Part shown: positions 35,092-44,299 of the stretch, piece by piece | How positions within the stretch are numbered: the stretch's first letter is position 1 | Layout of the letters: the number at the start of each line of letters is the position of its first letter | Origin: Arthrobacter sp. StoSoilB20 | GTDB taxonomy: Bacteria > Actinomycetota > Actinomycetes > Actinomycetales > Micrococcaceae | Reading direction: 5' to 3' | Assembly (NCBI RefSeq): GCF_019977295.1 | Contig: NZ_AP024651.1 | Location: 3,906,001 to 3,970,000 of the forward strand | Length of the DNA stretch: 64,000 nt | Notes under the pieces: generated by a model | The model's database searches: none | The model's input: only the letters and a program-made list of their open reading frames with translations | What the model was told of the DNA's origin: nothing | Made by a program: the position numbers and the translations under genes

Positions 35092-35412
35092 ATGCCCACG
35101 TTTGCCGTTACATACTCCTACTCCGACGCTACGTCCGCCCGCCGGGATGCCGTCCGCCCTGCCCATGTGGAATTCCTCAAGGCCCAGTTCGACGGCGGCC
35201 GCCTCCTCAAGAGCGGCCCTTTCGGCCCGGAGGAATCACCTGGGGCGCTGCTGATCCTTGCCGGCGAAACCAAAGCGGACGTCGAAGCCCTCATGGACCA
35301 GGACCCGTTCCACCAGTCCGGCCTCATCGAGGAACGGACAGTTCAGCAGTGGAACATATTCTTCGGTGCGGATGCCCCTGAGCCTGCAACCGCATCTGCC
35401 GCGCAGAACTGA
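35092..35412 (+). CDS. YciI family protein
   Basis: 106 residues, ferredoxin-like YciI fold. The conserved His and Asp pair is visible in VRPAHVEFLKAQFDGGRLL and MDQDPFHQSGLIEERTVQ. GPFGPEESPGALLILAGET is the central strand region. Related to muconolactone isomerase folds, these proteins often serve as small auxiliary enzymes in ring catabolism. It is the first gene of a three-gene operon with a zinc alcohol dehydrogenase (8 bases downstream) and a flavoprotein. Confidence 0.85.
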   Translation: MPTFAVTYSYSDATSARRDAVRPAHVEFLKAQFDGGRLLKSGPFGPEESPGALLILAGETKADVEALMDQDPFHQSGLIEERTVQQWNIFFGADAPEPATASAAQN

Positions 35413-35420
35413 GCCCAGCC

Positions 35421-36593
35421 GTGTTGTCCGCGATCACTGTCGCCAAAGAGACCATCTCCTTTCAGGACTCCCCTGATCCCACCGTTGAACCGGGCCACGC
35501 CCTGGTCCGGGTCCACAACGTCACGCTGTGCGGCACCGACCTCCATATCTGGGAGGACGACTACCCCACGGAACTCCCGTTGATCCAAGGCCACGAATTC
35601 TCCGGCATAGTCGAAGCCCTTGGTCCGGAGGTCCCCGATCATGGTGTCACCGCACTTGGCGTCCCCGGCACCTCGGGACGAGCCGCAGCCGGCGCCGCTT
35701 CCACAGCCGGCGCCGCGGGAGTCACCGGCAGAGCCACCGGCAGAGCCACCGCCACCGGGCCCGCTTTCAGCATCGGAGACCGCGTAGCAGTCAACCCCAT
35801 CATCTACTGCGGTGAGTGCCGCCCTTGCCGCACAGGCCGGTACAACGTCTGCCAGAACGTGGGCTGCCTGGGCTGCTATTCAAATGGGGCATTTACCGAA
35901 CTCATCAGCGTCCCGGTGGAAAAGCTGTGCCCTGTTCCGGACGATCTTCCGCTGGACATCGCCGCCATGGGCGAGCCTGCCTCGATTGCCATGCAGGCCG
36001 TCAACCGTGGGCGACCCGAGCCCGGCGAAACCGCGCTGGTGCTGGGAAGCGGACCCATTGGGCTGCTGGCCACCTTGTATCTGACGGAACTGGGCGTCAA
36101 TGTCATTTGTGCCGACACTGAGCAGCACCGACTGGATCTTGCAGTGGAATTCGGCGCAGCGGACACCCTGCTTGTGACCCCGGGAGCCGACTTCCCGGAT
36201 GAGCACCAAACGCATCGCCTGGACACTCTGACCGACGGATACGGACCGCAGGTCGTCATTGAAGCCACGGGGGTTCCTTCCTCCTTGGAGAATGCCATCA
36301 GGCTGGTCGCCAGCGCGGGCCGGATTGTCCAGGTGGGCATCTCGCCACGTCTGGCCAACGTCTCCATGAAGGACATTCCTTACAAGGAACTGGATCTCCT
36401 GGGCAGCCGGATGAGCTTGAACCTCATTCCGGAGGGGCTCGCCCTGCTGGCCCGGCACCCCGGACAGGCCCGCACGCTCATGACCCACCGTTTCGCTTTC
36501 TCCGATCTTGAGAAGGCGTATCGGCTGATGCAAGGCCGGACCGAAAAGATCGGCAAGGTGTTAATCCAGATGCCGGCGGGAGGCACCGCATGA
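35421..36593 (+). CDS. Zinc-dependent alcohol/sorbitol-type dehydrogenase with Ala/Gly/Thr insertion
   Basis: 390 residues, GTG start. Catalytic zinc residues are Cys37 (TLCGTDLHIWE) and His58-Glu59 (GHEFSGIV). The structural zinc cysteines are 130, 133, 136 and 144 (CGECRPCRTGRYNVC). The nucleotide-binding fold has TALVLGSGPIGLLATL. It should oxidise a secondary alcohol with NAD. Residues ~71-115 are a low-complexity insertion (RAAAGAASTAGAAGVTGRA) inside the GroES-like domain where most relatives have only a few residues. The next gene overlaps by four bases (ATGA). Confidence 0.92.
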   Translation: MLSAITVAKETISFQDSPDPTVEPGHALVRVHNVTLCGTDLHIWEDDYPTELPLIQGHEFSGIVEALGPEVPDHGVTALGVPGTSGRAAAGAASTAGAAGVTGRATGRATATGPAFSIGDRVAVNPIIYCGECRPCRTGRYNVCQNVGCLGCYSNGAFTELISVPVEKLCPVPDDLPLDIAAMGEPASIAMQAVNRGRPEPGETALVLGSGPIGLLATLYLTELGVNVICADTEQHRLDLAVEFGAADTLLVTPGADFPDEHQTHRLDTLTDGYGPQVVIEATGVPSSLENAIRLVASAGRIVQVGISPRLANVSMKDIPYKELDLLGSRMSLNLIPEGLALLARHPGQARTLMTHRFAFSDLEKAYRLMQGRTEKIGKVLIQMPAGGTA

Positions 36594-38218
36594 GCACCGC
36601 AATCATCACCGCACCCCAACAGCTCAACGGACGCTACGACGTCGTGGTCATGGGCAGCGGCGCCGCCGGTCTGGTTGCCGCCGTCCGTGCAGCCGATGCC
36701 GGGCTCAGCGTCCTGGTGGTGGAGAAGGCCCCGCTTTTGGGCGGCACCACCGCTGCTGGTGGCGGCGTGATGTGGGCGCCGGACAACCACCTCGCCAAGG
36801 CTGCCGGGTACCAGGACAGCCAGGCCGACGGCGTCGCTTACCTGACCGAGGCGGCAGGCCATGTGATGACGGCCGGGGAAATCCAGTGGTATGTGGCCAC
36901 TGCGCCGCGGGCTGTGGCGTTCCTCAACCGCAAGACCAAAGTCTCCATGGTTCCCATTGCCCGCCCGGATTACCACATGGAGTGGAAAGGGGCTGCCAAT
37001 GGTGGCAGGGGCCTGGACAACAACGCGTTCGACCCCCGGGACTACCCCGGGCTTTCGGAGTTGGTCCGGCCGTCGTCGTACTTTCCGCTGCTCACCATGA
37101 CCGAACGGGATCAGCTCAACGGCCGCGCCGCTGATCCCGCGCTGCTGGAACACCGGGCCTCTGCGGGAATCCGGACCATGGGTGGCGCGCTGGTGGGGAG
37201 CCTGGCGGCGAGCGCCCTGGATCGGGGCGTGCAGATCGCGGTGTCCAGTCCTGTGGAGGACTTGTCGCGGACGGGTGACCGGTGGGAGGTGGGCCTCGGC
37301 GGAACCTCCGCGGGCGCGCGGGTGTCAGCGACCGCCGTCGTGCTTGCCTCTGGTGGCTTCGAATGGAATCCTCGGCTTCGCAGCGCGTTCCTGCCGTATC
37401 CGGTGACCCCTATCAGTGCCCCGTCCAATGAGGGCGACGGCTTGGTGCTCGGCCTCAAGGCCGGCGCCGCTGTGGAGGACATGTCCGCGGTGTGGGGAGT
37501 TCCGGTCATTTCGACGCCGGCCCATCAGTACGACGGGCAGCGGTCAGGCCGCATGGGAAACGTGGAGATGACCCTTCCGGGCTCCATCACGGTAAACAGC
37601 GACGGCAAGCGATTCGTCAATGAGGCCCTCAATTACCACGATGCCGGCAGGGTCTTTGCGTCCATCAACCCGCACACCGGACGGCAGCAGAACAATCCGG
37701 CCTGGCTGGTATTTGATGCTGACTATCTTGGCAAGTATCCGGTGGCGGGCTCAGTGCCGGGCGAACCCGCAGAGTGGATGGCGTCCGCACCCACCCTGGA
37801 ACTCCTGGCAGGGGAACTGGGCATCGATCCGGCCGGCCTCCATGCCACGGTTGCCCGGTTCAATACAGACGCAGCACTTGGCGTGGACACCGAATTCGGG
37901 CGCGGTGCATCGCCACAGGACCGGTTCCTGGGTGACGCCGGGAACATGCCCAACCCGTGCCTGGCCCCCTTGCTGGCTGCGCCGTTTTATGCCGTTCCCA
38001 TTCGGGCCGGCGTGCTGGGGACATCGGGCGGGTTGGCCACGGACTTCAGTGGCCGGGTCCTGGACCACCGGCAATCACCGATCCCGGGGCTCTACGCCGC
38101 GGGGAACGTCTCAGCTGGCGTCTTCCGCAACAACTACCCCGGCGGCGGCGCAACCCTTGGCTCTGCGATTACCCGCGCCTTCGCCGTGGGGGAAGATCTC
38201 GCGGCCCGGCTGGCGTAG
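36590..38218 (+). CDS. FAD-dependent oxidoreductase (KstD/fumarate-reductase flavoprotein family)
   Basis: 542 residues. The N-terminal FAD motif is YDVVVMGSGAAGLVAAVRAA, followed by VVEKAPLLGGTTAAGGGVMW. The C-terminal segment is NNYPGGGATLGSAITRAFAV. It is a homologue of the enzyme at 25252-27015, sharing the WAP-N-LAKA region, PNPCLAP/PNPSLGT and the C-terminal loop, which suggests related substrates for the two operons. Its start overlaps the alcohol dehydrogenase stop. It would act on a ring ketone produced by that dehydrogenase (inference). Confidence 0.88.
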   Translation: MSTAIITAPQQLNGRYDVVVMGSGAAGLVAAVRAADAGLSVLVVEKAPLLGGTTAAGGGVMWAPDNHLAKAAGYQDSQADGVAYLTEAAGHVMTAGEIQWYVATAPRAVAFLNRKTKVSMVPIARPDYHMEWKGAANGGRGLDNNAFDPRDYPGLSELVRPSSYFPLLTMTERDQLNGRAADPALLEHRASAGIRTMGGALVGSLAASALDRGVQIAVSSPVEDLSRTGDRWEVGLGGTSAGARVSATAVVLASGGFEWNPRLRSAFLPYPVTPISAPSNEGDGLVLGLKAGAAVEDMSAVWGVPVISTPAHQYDGQRSGRMGNVEMTLPGSITVNSDGKRFVNEALNYHDAGRVFASINPHTGRQQNNPAWLVFDADYLGKYPVAGSVPGEPAEWMASAPTLELLAGELGIDPAGLHATVARFNTDAALGVDTEFGRGASPQDRFLGDAGNMPNPCLAPLLAAPFYAVPIRAGVLGTSGGLATDFSGRVLDHRQSPIPGLYAAGNVSAGVFRNNYPGGGATLGSAITRAFAVGEDLAARLA

Positions 38219-38264
38219 CGCTCGGTGTAAGTGTGGGCGCAGCGTGGGGCCCCCCTTGGGGTGG

Positions 38265-38315
38265 GACGCCGCTGGACGTGGGCGCCGCTGGACGAGGGCG
38301 CCGCTGGGGGTGGGG
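38265..38315. repeat. 17-bp tandem repeat, three units
   Basis: Three GCGCCGCTGGACGNGGG-type units (38265-38281, 38282-38298, 38299-38315) fill the gap between the flavoprotein and the convergent PAP2 stop codon. The last unit is diverged. Confidence 0.65.
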
Positions 38316-39083
38316 TCAGGGGTCCTCGGTTGAGGGTTTGGTGGCCGGAGCCCGCGCCACCCGGGTGGTGCGCCATGTGTCCAGCGCAATGACTGCACCA
38401 AGGACCACCAGTGAAAGGGATATGGATGCCAGGGTGTCCGTTAGCCAGTGGTAGCCGAGGTACAGCCGGCTCACTGCCTGGGTGAGGATCCCCGCCACGG
38501 CCACGCTGAATCCGGCAACTACGGCCCCTGGCCCGTGCCGGCCGCGGGACAGGACGAGGAACGCGCCCACTAAGAGGAAGTCCGAGGCCCCCAGCACATG
38601 ACCGGAGGGAAACGAGTACGTGGTGTCCCCGCCCAGCAGCATCTGTTCCAGCGGTGGCCGGGGCCGGTCAACCAGACGCGAAATGACCTGGGCAAGGATC
38701 ACGCCGGTCAGCATCGCGCCGGCCAACAACAAAGGCCGCCAGGCGTGACGGGCCCGGAACATCCAGACCACTGTGGAGGCCACCACAATGATGGGCATGG
38801 CAACGGGGCCGAAAACAGTGGCAAGGACGGCCATGGTGACGGTCATCGCGGGGGACCGCTGGTTGTCGAACCACGAATTGACCGGACCATCGACGCCGGC
38901 CACGAACGTCTTCTGCTGGACCCCGGTGAGGAGGAGCAAGAAAAACCCGGCACCGACCATCGCCAGCACCAAAGCGGCAACATACAGCCGCTTCCGTGTG
39001 GGCTCGGTGATCTCCCGTTCCTGAACGGTGAGCTTTCGGTCCAGGAGCCTGAGTATCCCTGCACTGTGACGACTACCGCTCAT
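38316..39083 (-). CDS. PAP2 family membrane phosphatase
   Basis: 255 residues, about six helices. Phosphatase motifs are SRLVDRPRPPL, YSFPSGHVLGASD and SRLYLGYHWLTDTLA, the three conserved PAP2 blocks with catalytic His residues. It could dephosphorylate undecaprenyl pyrophosphate or another lipid phosphate at the outer face of the membrane. The ATG follows GGAGGGTCA. It is monocistronic. Confidence 0.93.
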   Translation of the reverse strand: MSGSRHSAGILRLLDRKLTVQEREITEPTRKRLYVAALVLAMVGAGFFLLLLTGVQQKTFVAGVDGPVNSWFDNQRSPAMTVTMAVLATVFGPVAMPIIVVASTVVWMFRARHAWRPLLLAGAMLTGVILAQVISRLVDRPRPPLEQMLLGGDTTYSFPSGHVLGASDFLLVGAFLVLSRGRHGPGAVVAGFSVAVAGILTQAVSRLYLGYHWLTDTLASISLSLVVLGAVIALDTWRTTRVARAPATKPSTEDP

Positions 39084-39176
39084 TGACCCTCCGCGAGTGC
39101 GCGCGATACCAAATCCTGGACATCCGAAGCCCGCGTGTTCAACATACTCCCTTCCCGTTCCACCAGGGAGGTGGTT

Positions 39177-39821
39177 TTAGCGTGTCAGGGTGACGTGGAT
39201 GGTGCCGCTTTCGGCCACTTCGGATGTCACTTTGTGGGTCAGCTCGAATGCGCGCAGGTCATCCCACAGCCGGTTGCCGCGACCCAGGAAAATAGGAGCG
39301 ATCGTCAGGTGGATCTCATCAACCAAGCCGGCACGCAGGAAGTCCCGGGCCGTCCCGTAACCACCGCCAACGCGGACATCCAGGTCACCGGCAGCCTCCT
39401 GGGCCTCCGCGAGCACCTCCTCGATTGCGGTGTTGCGGAAGTGGAAGGTGGTTCCTCCCGACATCGGGATCGACGGACGCGGTGCTGTGTGGGTGAGGAC
39501 GTAGACCGGGGTTCCGAACGGCGGATTGTCACCCCACCAGCCCTTCCAGTCCGGGTCATCGGCAAACGCGTGAAGTCCGAACATCCCTGCGCCCATGATC
39601 TCGGAACCGACGCCCTCAAAGAAGGAGACTGCGTGGCGATCATCCAGTCCTGTGGTTCCAGCGCCGCTGGTATCGCCGAACACCTTCTGCCGGAAGGTCC
39701 GGGTGGCGGCATAGGACTCAGTGAGGCGCCCCCAGTCAGCACCCATGGGCTGGTCCGGAGTGGGATCGGCAGGGGTGTATCCGTCCAGCGAGGTGAACAG
39801 GTCCATGCGAACGCGGGTCAT
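39177..39821 (-). CDS. Dihydrofolate reductase family protein (RibD C-terminal type)
   Basis: 214 residues. The start TRVRMDLFTSLDGYTPADPT and the NADPH-binding region DLDVRVGGGYGTARDFLRAG, followed by VDEIHLTIAPIFLGRGNRLW, match the RibD-C/DHFR-like family common as accessory reductases in actinobacteria. It is not the canonical folate enzyme. The neighbours do not suggest a specific role. Confidence 0.88.
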   Translation of the reverse strand: MTRVRMDLFTSLDGYTPADPTPDQPMGADWGRLTESYAATRTFRQKVFGDTSGAGTTGLDDRHAVSFFEGVGSEIMGAGMFGLHAFADDPDWKGWWGDNPPFGTPVYVLTHTAPRPSIPMSGGTTFHFRNTAIEEVLAEAQEAAGDLDVRVGGGYGTARDFLRAGLVDEIHLTIAPIFLGRGNRLWDDLRAFELTHKVTSEVAESGTIHVTLTR

Positions 39822-39891
39822 GTCGTCATTCCTTCGGTTCGGTGAAGCGGGGGTGTATGGTGTGGCGCCGGCGCCGGCGACACCACCGGAT

Positions 39892-40623
39892 TCAGCGCGC
39901 GTAGAGCTCCGTGAAGTTCCTGAGCACCCGCATGGGCTCAGTCACCCCGGAGTTCCGGGCGACGGCAATAAGTTCGTCAGCCTCGTGGGGTGGGAAGTAT
40001 CCGGCGTTCTTGTAGATGTTGATGCGGGTGATGAGGCCGTCGGCATCCAGTTCAGGGTGGAACTGCGTGGCGTAAAGGTTGTTCTTGATGCGGAACATGT
40101 GAACAGGACAGGCAGCCGAGCTTGCCAACAGCACTGCGTGTCCGGGGAGTTCGCTGCACGCTTCCTTGTGGCCCACAAAAGCATCGAAGGTTTGGGGAAC
40201 GCCTCGAAGCATGGGGTCACGCGCACCCTCAGCGGTGAGCTGGATTTCCGTTGGCCCCACAGGTTCGCCAAAGCGCCGGTCAATGGTGGCTCCTTGATGA
40301 ACGCCCAACGTTCCAACTCCATAGCAAGCGCCCAGGAACGGGAAATCCTGGGCCACAATCCTGTCCAACAGCTCCGAGAGTTCCGCCTCCACCCGGACTT
40401 GGGCTGTGCTCTTTTCCTCCACAGGATCACTGGAGGTGTACGGGCTGCCACCAACGATTACTCCGGAAAAGTCGGCGAGATCAAGGGGCGGCAACGGCTC
40501 GGATTCCAAGCGCACGCGGACAAGTTCTTCCGGTTCCAGGCCGCAGTAGCGCAGGTACGCCTGGTACTCGTCATCGGCTGCGGCGTCTTCGGCGCGGGTG
40601 GCCAGCAAGAGGAAGGGCTTCAC
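39892..40623 (-). CDS. Class I glutamine amidotransferase-like protein
   Basis: About 243 residues from a GTG at 40623, chosen because the conserved start KPFLLLATRAEDAAADDEY follows; an ATG 141 bases upstream lacks homology. The nucleophile is Cys100 (FPFLGACYGVGTLG), and the His of the triad lies in YATQFHPELDADG with the Glu two residues on. Stand-alone proteins of this kind are often called GMP synthase-like, but no synthase partner is present. It is divergent from an MFS gene. Confidence 0.88.
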   Translation of the reverse strand: MKPFLLLATRAEDAAADDEYQAYLRYCGLEPEELVRVRLESEPLPPLDLADFSGVIVGGSPYTSSDPVEEKSTAQVRVEAELSELLDRIVAQDFPFLGACYGVGTLGVHQGATIDRRFGEPVGPTEIQLTAEGARDPMLRGVPQTFDAFVGHKEACSELPGHAVLLASSAACPVHMFRIKNNLYATQFHPELDADGLITRINIYKNAGYFPPHEADELIAVARNSGVTEPMRVLRNFTELYAR

Positions 40624-40767
40624 ACGCCCAGTCTGCGCGAGGAATGCCTGCCTGACAAAGTGTGTTGCTGGTTGGAGGGGGTTTCTGACAGAGACTCCCT
40701 CGCATCGCCGGCGCTGCATAACGTTGTAGGAACCCCATGAAATAACCATCCCCCGAGGAGCCATCTC

Positions 40768-42009
40768 TTGACGCAGGACCCCGTGATCGTCGGAACGCCA
40801 TCAGCCAAGGCGTCGACTGCTGGAACGCAGCAACCGAAGAAGATCCCCTGGGGTGGGCTTCTGGTCCTCGCCGCGGCCGGGTTCACCGCGGTGACCACTG
40901 AACTCCTGCCCTCCGGCCTGCTCCCCCAAATCAGCCGTGACCTGGGTGTGGACGAGTCGGCCGTGGGTTCCTTGACCGCGGTTTATGCGGCCATCATCGT
41001 CTTCACGGCACTCCCGTTGTCCCGGTTCCTGGCAGGCAGGTTGCCGCGGAAGACCCTCCTCATTGCCACGGTGCTGGCATTTGCGCTGAGCAATGTCCTC
41101 CTCGCCCTGAGCCCCTCCCTGGGATGGGCCATTGGCGCCAGGCTCCTTGGCGGCATCGCCCATGGCATGTTGTGGTCCAGCATGGCCCCGTATGTGGCCC
41201 GGATCGTCCCCGCACACTCCGTGGGTAAATCCATGGCCGTGGTCTTCAGCGGCAACAGCATCGCGCTGGCCGTCGGTGCTCCCATTGGAACCCTGATGGG
41301 TTCCCTCATGAGCTGGCGGACCTCCTTCCTGGTCCTGGCCGGGGTGGGTGTACTGCTGGCATTGTTGGCCTTGTGGCTGCTCCCCGGCGCCCATGACCAG
41401 GCCAGCCAGAAGACCCCGTCCCTCCGGGCGGCCATGAAACTCCCCGGCGTGGTTGCGATCGCCGTTGCCTGGCCGCTCCTGCTGCTGGCGCACTTCACCC
41501 TCTTCACCTATGTTGCTCCGTTCCTCCTGGCCTCGGGGCTTCCCGAATCGGCTACCAGCCTGTCCCTTTCCGTGGTGGGAATTGCCAGTTTGGTGGGTAT
41601 CTGGATTGCCGGCATGACAGCGGACTCCCGGCCGCGCACCTCGGTGATTGCCGCCGTCGGACTCTTGGTTGTTGCGTTCGCCCTGCTGCCGGCGCTGGGC
41701 GGCACGTGGGTGGGTGCGTTTGGACTCATGACGCTCTGGGGCATCGCGTTCGGCGCGGTGGGCATCTACAACCAGGCCGCGATTCTCCGCGCCGGCGGCG
41801 AGCACAAGGATGCTGCCAACGGCCTCACCGTGGTGACCATCCAGCTGGGTATCGCCGTGGGCGCCGTCTACGGAGCATTCGCCCTGACCACTGTGGGCGC
41901 ACAGCTGGTGCCCCTGGCTGCCGCAGTGCCAACCGCGATTGCCCTGGTGATCATCGTTGCGAGTCGTCGCGGCGGCTACCCTGCCGGGGGTCGGGAGAAG
42001 CGCCGTTAA
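40768..42009 (+). CDS. MFS transporter (DHA1 drug/sugar efflux type)
   Basis: 413 residues, twelve helices. The start is TTG at 40768, seven bases after CGAGGAG. Motifs include TTELLPSGLLPQISRDLGVD, SRFLAGRLPRKTLLIATVLA and GGIAHGMLWSSMAPYVARIV, typical of the AraJ/Cmr-like efflux subgroup. It probably exports a drug or sugar with proton antiport. It stands alone, divergent from the amidotransferase. Confidence 0.9.
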   Translation: MTQDPVIVGTPSAKASTAGTQQPKKIPWGGLLVLAAAGFTAVTTELLPSGLLPQISRDLGVDESAVGSLTAVYAAIIVFTALPLSRFLAGRLPRKTLLIATVLAFALSNVLLALSPSLGWAIGARLLGGIAHGMLWSSMAPYVARIVPAHSVGKSMAVVFSGNSIALAVGAPIGTLMGSLMSWRTSFLVLAGVGVLLALLALWLLPGAHDQASQKTPSLRAAMKLPGVVAIAVAWPLLLLAHFTLFTYVAPFLLASGLPESATSLSLSVVGIASLVGIWIAGMTADSRPRTSVIAAVGLLVVAFALLPALGGTWVGAFGLMTLWGIAFGAVGIYNQAAILRAGGEHKDAANGLTVVTIQLGIAVGAVYGAFALTTVGAQLVPLAAAVPTAIALVIIVASRRGGYPAGGREKRR

Positions 42010-42058
42010 CATTCTCGAAACACGCCAGTGACGTGATCTTCACGAACGGACGATTTCT

Positions 42059-42096
42059 GTAACTTACCTGCAACTTATCTCTTCTGAGTCGGAAAC
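42059..42096 (+). promoter_or_regulatory. GlnR-type nitrogen-control box before amt
   Basis: Half-sites are spaced exactly as in actinobacterial GlnR operators: GTAAC, N6, GCAAC, N6, a degenerate CTTCT, N6, GAAAC. Three of four half-sites fit the GTnAC/GnAAC consensus. The site ends 87 bases before the amt start, implying activation under nitrogen limitation. Confidence 0.6.
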
Positions 42097-42183
42097 ATAG
42101 CTCACCGAATATTGATCGGGGGGTTGATGTGGGCCGGAAACAACGGTCCCGTTTCGGACAGGCTCAATGAGAAGGGAACGCAG

Positions 42184-43506
42184 GTGGAAATCTCTGCGCA
42201 ACACGTCTGGATGATGTTGTCGGCGGCAATGGTGCTGTTCATGACCCCAGGCCTCGGCCTGTTCTACGGTGGCATGACCCGCGCCAAGGCTGCACTGAAC
42301 ATGATCATGATGAGCTTCATCTCGGCTGGCATCGTTGGCGTGGTGTGGGTCCTGTGGGGCTACTCGATGACCACCGGCGACGGCTTCCTCGGCTTGTTCG
42401 GCAACCCTTTCGCGCACTTCGGCCTGCAGGACCTGATCGGCTCGCCGGACCTCATCAAGGCAGGTTTCGCTGCCACCTTCGCTATCATCACCGTGGCCCT
42501 CATCAGCGGCGCAATTGCCGACCGCGCCAAGTTCAGCGCCTGGGCCTTGTTCGTCCCGATCTGGGTCACCGTTGTCTACTGCCCGCTGGCTTACATGATC
42601 TGGGGCGGTGGCCTCATGAGCGCAGACGGCGCCCTTACCCGGATTTTCGGCCAGGTCATCGACTTTGCCGGTGGCGCAGTGGTTGAGGTCAGTTCCGGAA
42701 CCGCCGCTTTTGTCCTCGCATTGATCGTGGGAAAGCGTCACGGATTCGCCAAAGACCCCAACCACCGCCCGCACAACGTCCCGTTCATCATGATCGGCGC
42801 AGCCATCCTCTGGTTCGGCTGGTTCGGTTTCAACGGCGGTGCCGCCACCACAGCGGAGCAGGCCGGCCTCATCTGGATCAACACCCTGGTCACACCTGCT
42901 GCGGCAATGCTGAGCTGGCTTGTTGTGGAAAAGGTCCGCCACGGTCACCCCACATCCTTGGGTGCAGCGTCCGGTGTAGTGGCCGGCCTGGTGGCGATCA
43001 CCCCGTCCTGCGCCAACATCAGCCCGCTCGCTGCCCTGGCACTGGGCCTCGTAGCCGGTGCCGCGTGTGCTGTATTCGTCGACCTGAAGTACAAGTTCGG
43101 CTTCGACGACTCCCTTGACGTGGTGGGCGTCCACTTCGGCGCCGGCGTCATCGGCACCCTCTCCCTGGGCTTCCTCGCCCTGCCGGTGGACGGCGTCGGC
43201 GGCGGGCTCCTCTACGGCGGCGGTCCGCAGCAGCTCATCGCACAGACCGTGGCGGTCCTGGTCACCATCGCCCTCTCCGGTATCGGAACGCTGGTCATCG
43301 GCCGGATGATTCACAAGGCCATTGGATTCCGGGTTCCCCTTGAGCACGAAGTCACCGGCGTGGACCTCACCCAGCACGCCGAGTCCGCCTACGAGTTCGG
43401 CCTCACCGCCCACGGCCACTTCCGCCAGCAGCAGGCGCACCTCTCGGCCCTCATCGGAGGGAAGCCCGTTCCAGCTCCGGGGGCCAAGGAAGACAGCTTC
43501 GCCTGA
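42184..43506 (+). CDS. amt: Ammonium transporter
   Basis: About 440 residues from GTG 42184, preferred because AAGGGA lies upstream and the family N-terminus EISAQHVWMMLSAAMVLFMTPGLG follows, split here as EISAQHVWMM and LSAAMVLFMT; ATG 42127 would add 19 residues. Eleven helices are expected. The Amt signature FYGGMTRAKAALNMIMMSF and the pore-region DFAGGAVVEVSSGTAAFVLA carry the conserved Asp and gate residues, and GVHFGAGVIGTL holds the second pore His. It imports ammonium. No glnK/glnD follows, unlike many actinobacterial amt operons; a terminator lies 15 bases after the stop. Confidence 0.95.
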   Translation: MEISAQHVWMMLSAAMVLFMTPGLGLFYGGMTRAKAALNMIMMSFISAGIVGVVWVLWGYSMTTGDGFLGLFGNPFAHFGLQDLIGSPDLIKAGFAATFAIITVALISGAIADRAKFSAWALFVPIWVTVVYCPLAYMIWGGGLMSADGALTRIFGQVIDFAGGAVVEVSSGTAAFVLALIVGKRHGFAKDPNHRPHNVPFIMIGAAILWFGWFGFNGGAATTAEQAGLIWINTLVTPAAAMLSWLVVEKVRHGHPTSLGAASGVVAGLVAITPSCANISPLAALALGLVAGAACAVFVDLKYKFGFDDSLDVVGVHFGAGVIGTLSLGFLALPVDGVGGGLLYGGGPQQLIAQTVAVLVTIALSGIGTLVIGRMIHKAIGFRVPLEHEVTGVDLTQHAESAYEFGLTAHGHFRQQQAHLSALIGGKPVPAPGAKEDSFA

Positions 43507-43520
43507 CGGCACGCTCAACA

Positions 43521-43568
43521 AACAGCAGCCGACGGCGGAACGTGAGTCCCGCCGTCGGCTACTGTTTT
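43521..43568 (+). terminator. Rho-independent terminator after amt
   Basis: The arms 43521-43538 and 43549-43566 (AACAGCAGCCGACGGCGG, one mismatch in 18) surround a 10-base loop; the right arm ends in TTTT. It lies between convergent amt and DUF1992 genes and may work in both directions because the left arm begins with AA and is preceded by CAACA. Confidence 0.85.
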
Positions 43569-43586
43569 GTGCGCCGCCTGGTTGGG

Positions 43587-44183
43587 TTAGCCGGAGCCGT
43601 TCCAGAGGCGCTGCCACCACGTCCGTTTGCCCTGGGGCTCCGGCTCAGGCTCCGGCGGGGCTGCAGCTGCCCTGCGCTCCCGCCACTTTTGAACCTCGGC
43701 GTCCACGTCGCGGAGCTTGGTGATCACTGGCGGGCCGCCCTGGAGTTGCCGCCGGGCTTCGATGACGCGTTTGTTGAAGTCCTCGAGGATGTCGCGGACC
43801 TGCTTGTCCGTGTATTGCTGATCCAGTTTGGCCTCGAGTTCGCCGTCCTCGATGCGGAGCAGGATGGCGGGTGGTCCGATCCCGCTCAGGCGCTCGCGCT
43901 GGATGAGGCCTTTGACCCACCAGTCGGGGTCATAATGCTCCCCTAGTCCGGGGATTGGTTTGCCGGCGTACTTGAGGTTGTCGAACTTGCCCTGGCTCAT
44001 GGCGTCGCGGATGAGGTACTCAACCCTTGCGGCGTCGTCTACTTTCCGGCGCTTCTCGCGTTCCTCGGCGTCGGCGGCTTCGAGCTCGGCGTCTTCTTCC
44101 GCGTTGCCGCCCCAGGACCGCACGGCCCGCAGTTCTGCGCCGCGCTCAAGCTTGCGCCTGAAGGCGTTGTTCCCGGCGTTCAT
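43587..44183 (-). CDS. DUF1992 (DnaJ-like C-terminal) family protein
   Basis: 198 residues. The conserved DUF1992 core is VEYLIRDAMSQGKFDNLKYA, followed by GKPIPGLGEHYDPDWWVKGL and RIEDGELEAKLDQ. An N-terminal charged helix (EEDAELEAADAEEREKRRKV) and a C-terminal Pro/Glu-rich stretch flank it. The family is related to the eukaryotic DNAJC28 co-chaperone, and its molecular role is unclear. GGAGGTGG precedes the ATG. Confidence 0.88.
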   Translation of the reverse strand: MNAGNNAFRRKLERGAELRAVRSWGGNAEEDAELEAADAEEREKRRKVDDAARVEYLIRDAMSQGKFDNLKYAGKPIPGLGEHYDPDWWVKGLIQRERLSGIGPPAILLRIEDGELEAKLDQQYTDKQVRDILEDFNKRVIEARRQLQGGPPVITKLRDVDAEVQKWRERRAAAAPPEPEPEPQGKRTWWQRLWNGSG

Positions 44184-44299
44184 GTTCCCGCCACCTCCTC
44201 ACACGGCAGCCCCTCGCCTGCCGGACGTCCTCATTCCAGTATTCCGCACGTCGGCTTGGTTTAAGGAGGTACCCCCACCACCCACTTTGAAACCGCCTC

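Noticed and set aside
42112..42183. N-terminal extension of the ammonium transporter
   Set aside because: The extra 24 codons have no homology to Amt proteins; GTG 42184 has a better ribosome-binding site and matches the family start.
42064..43620. 518-codon minus-strand frame opposite amt
   Set aside because: It is antisense to the ammonium transporter and crosses the amt terminator and promoter; no domain is visible.
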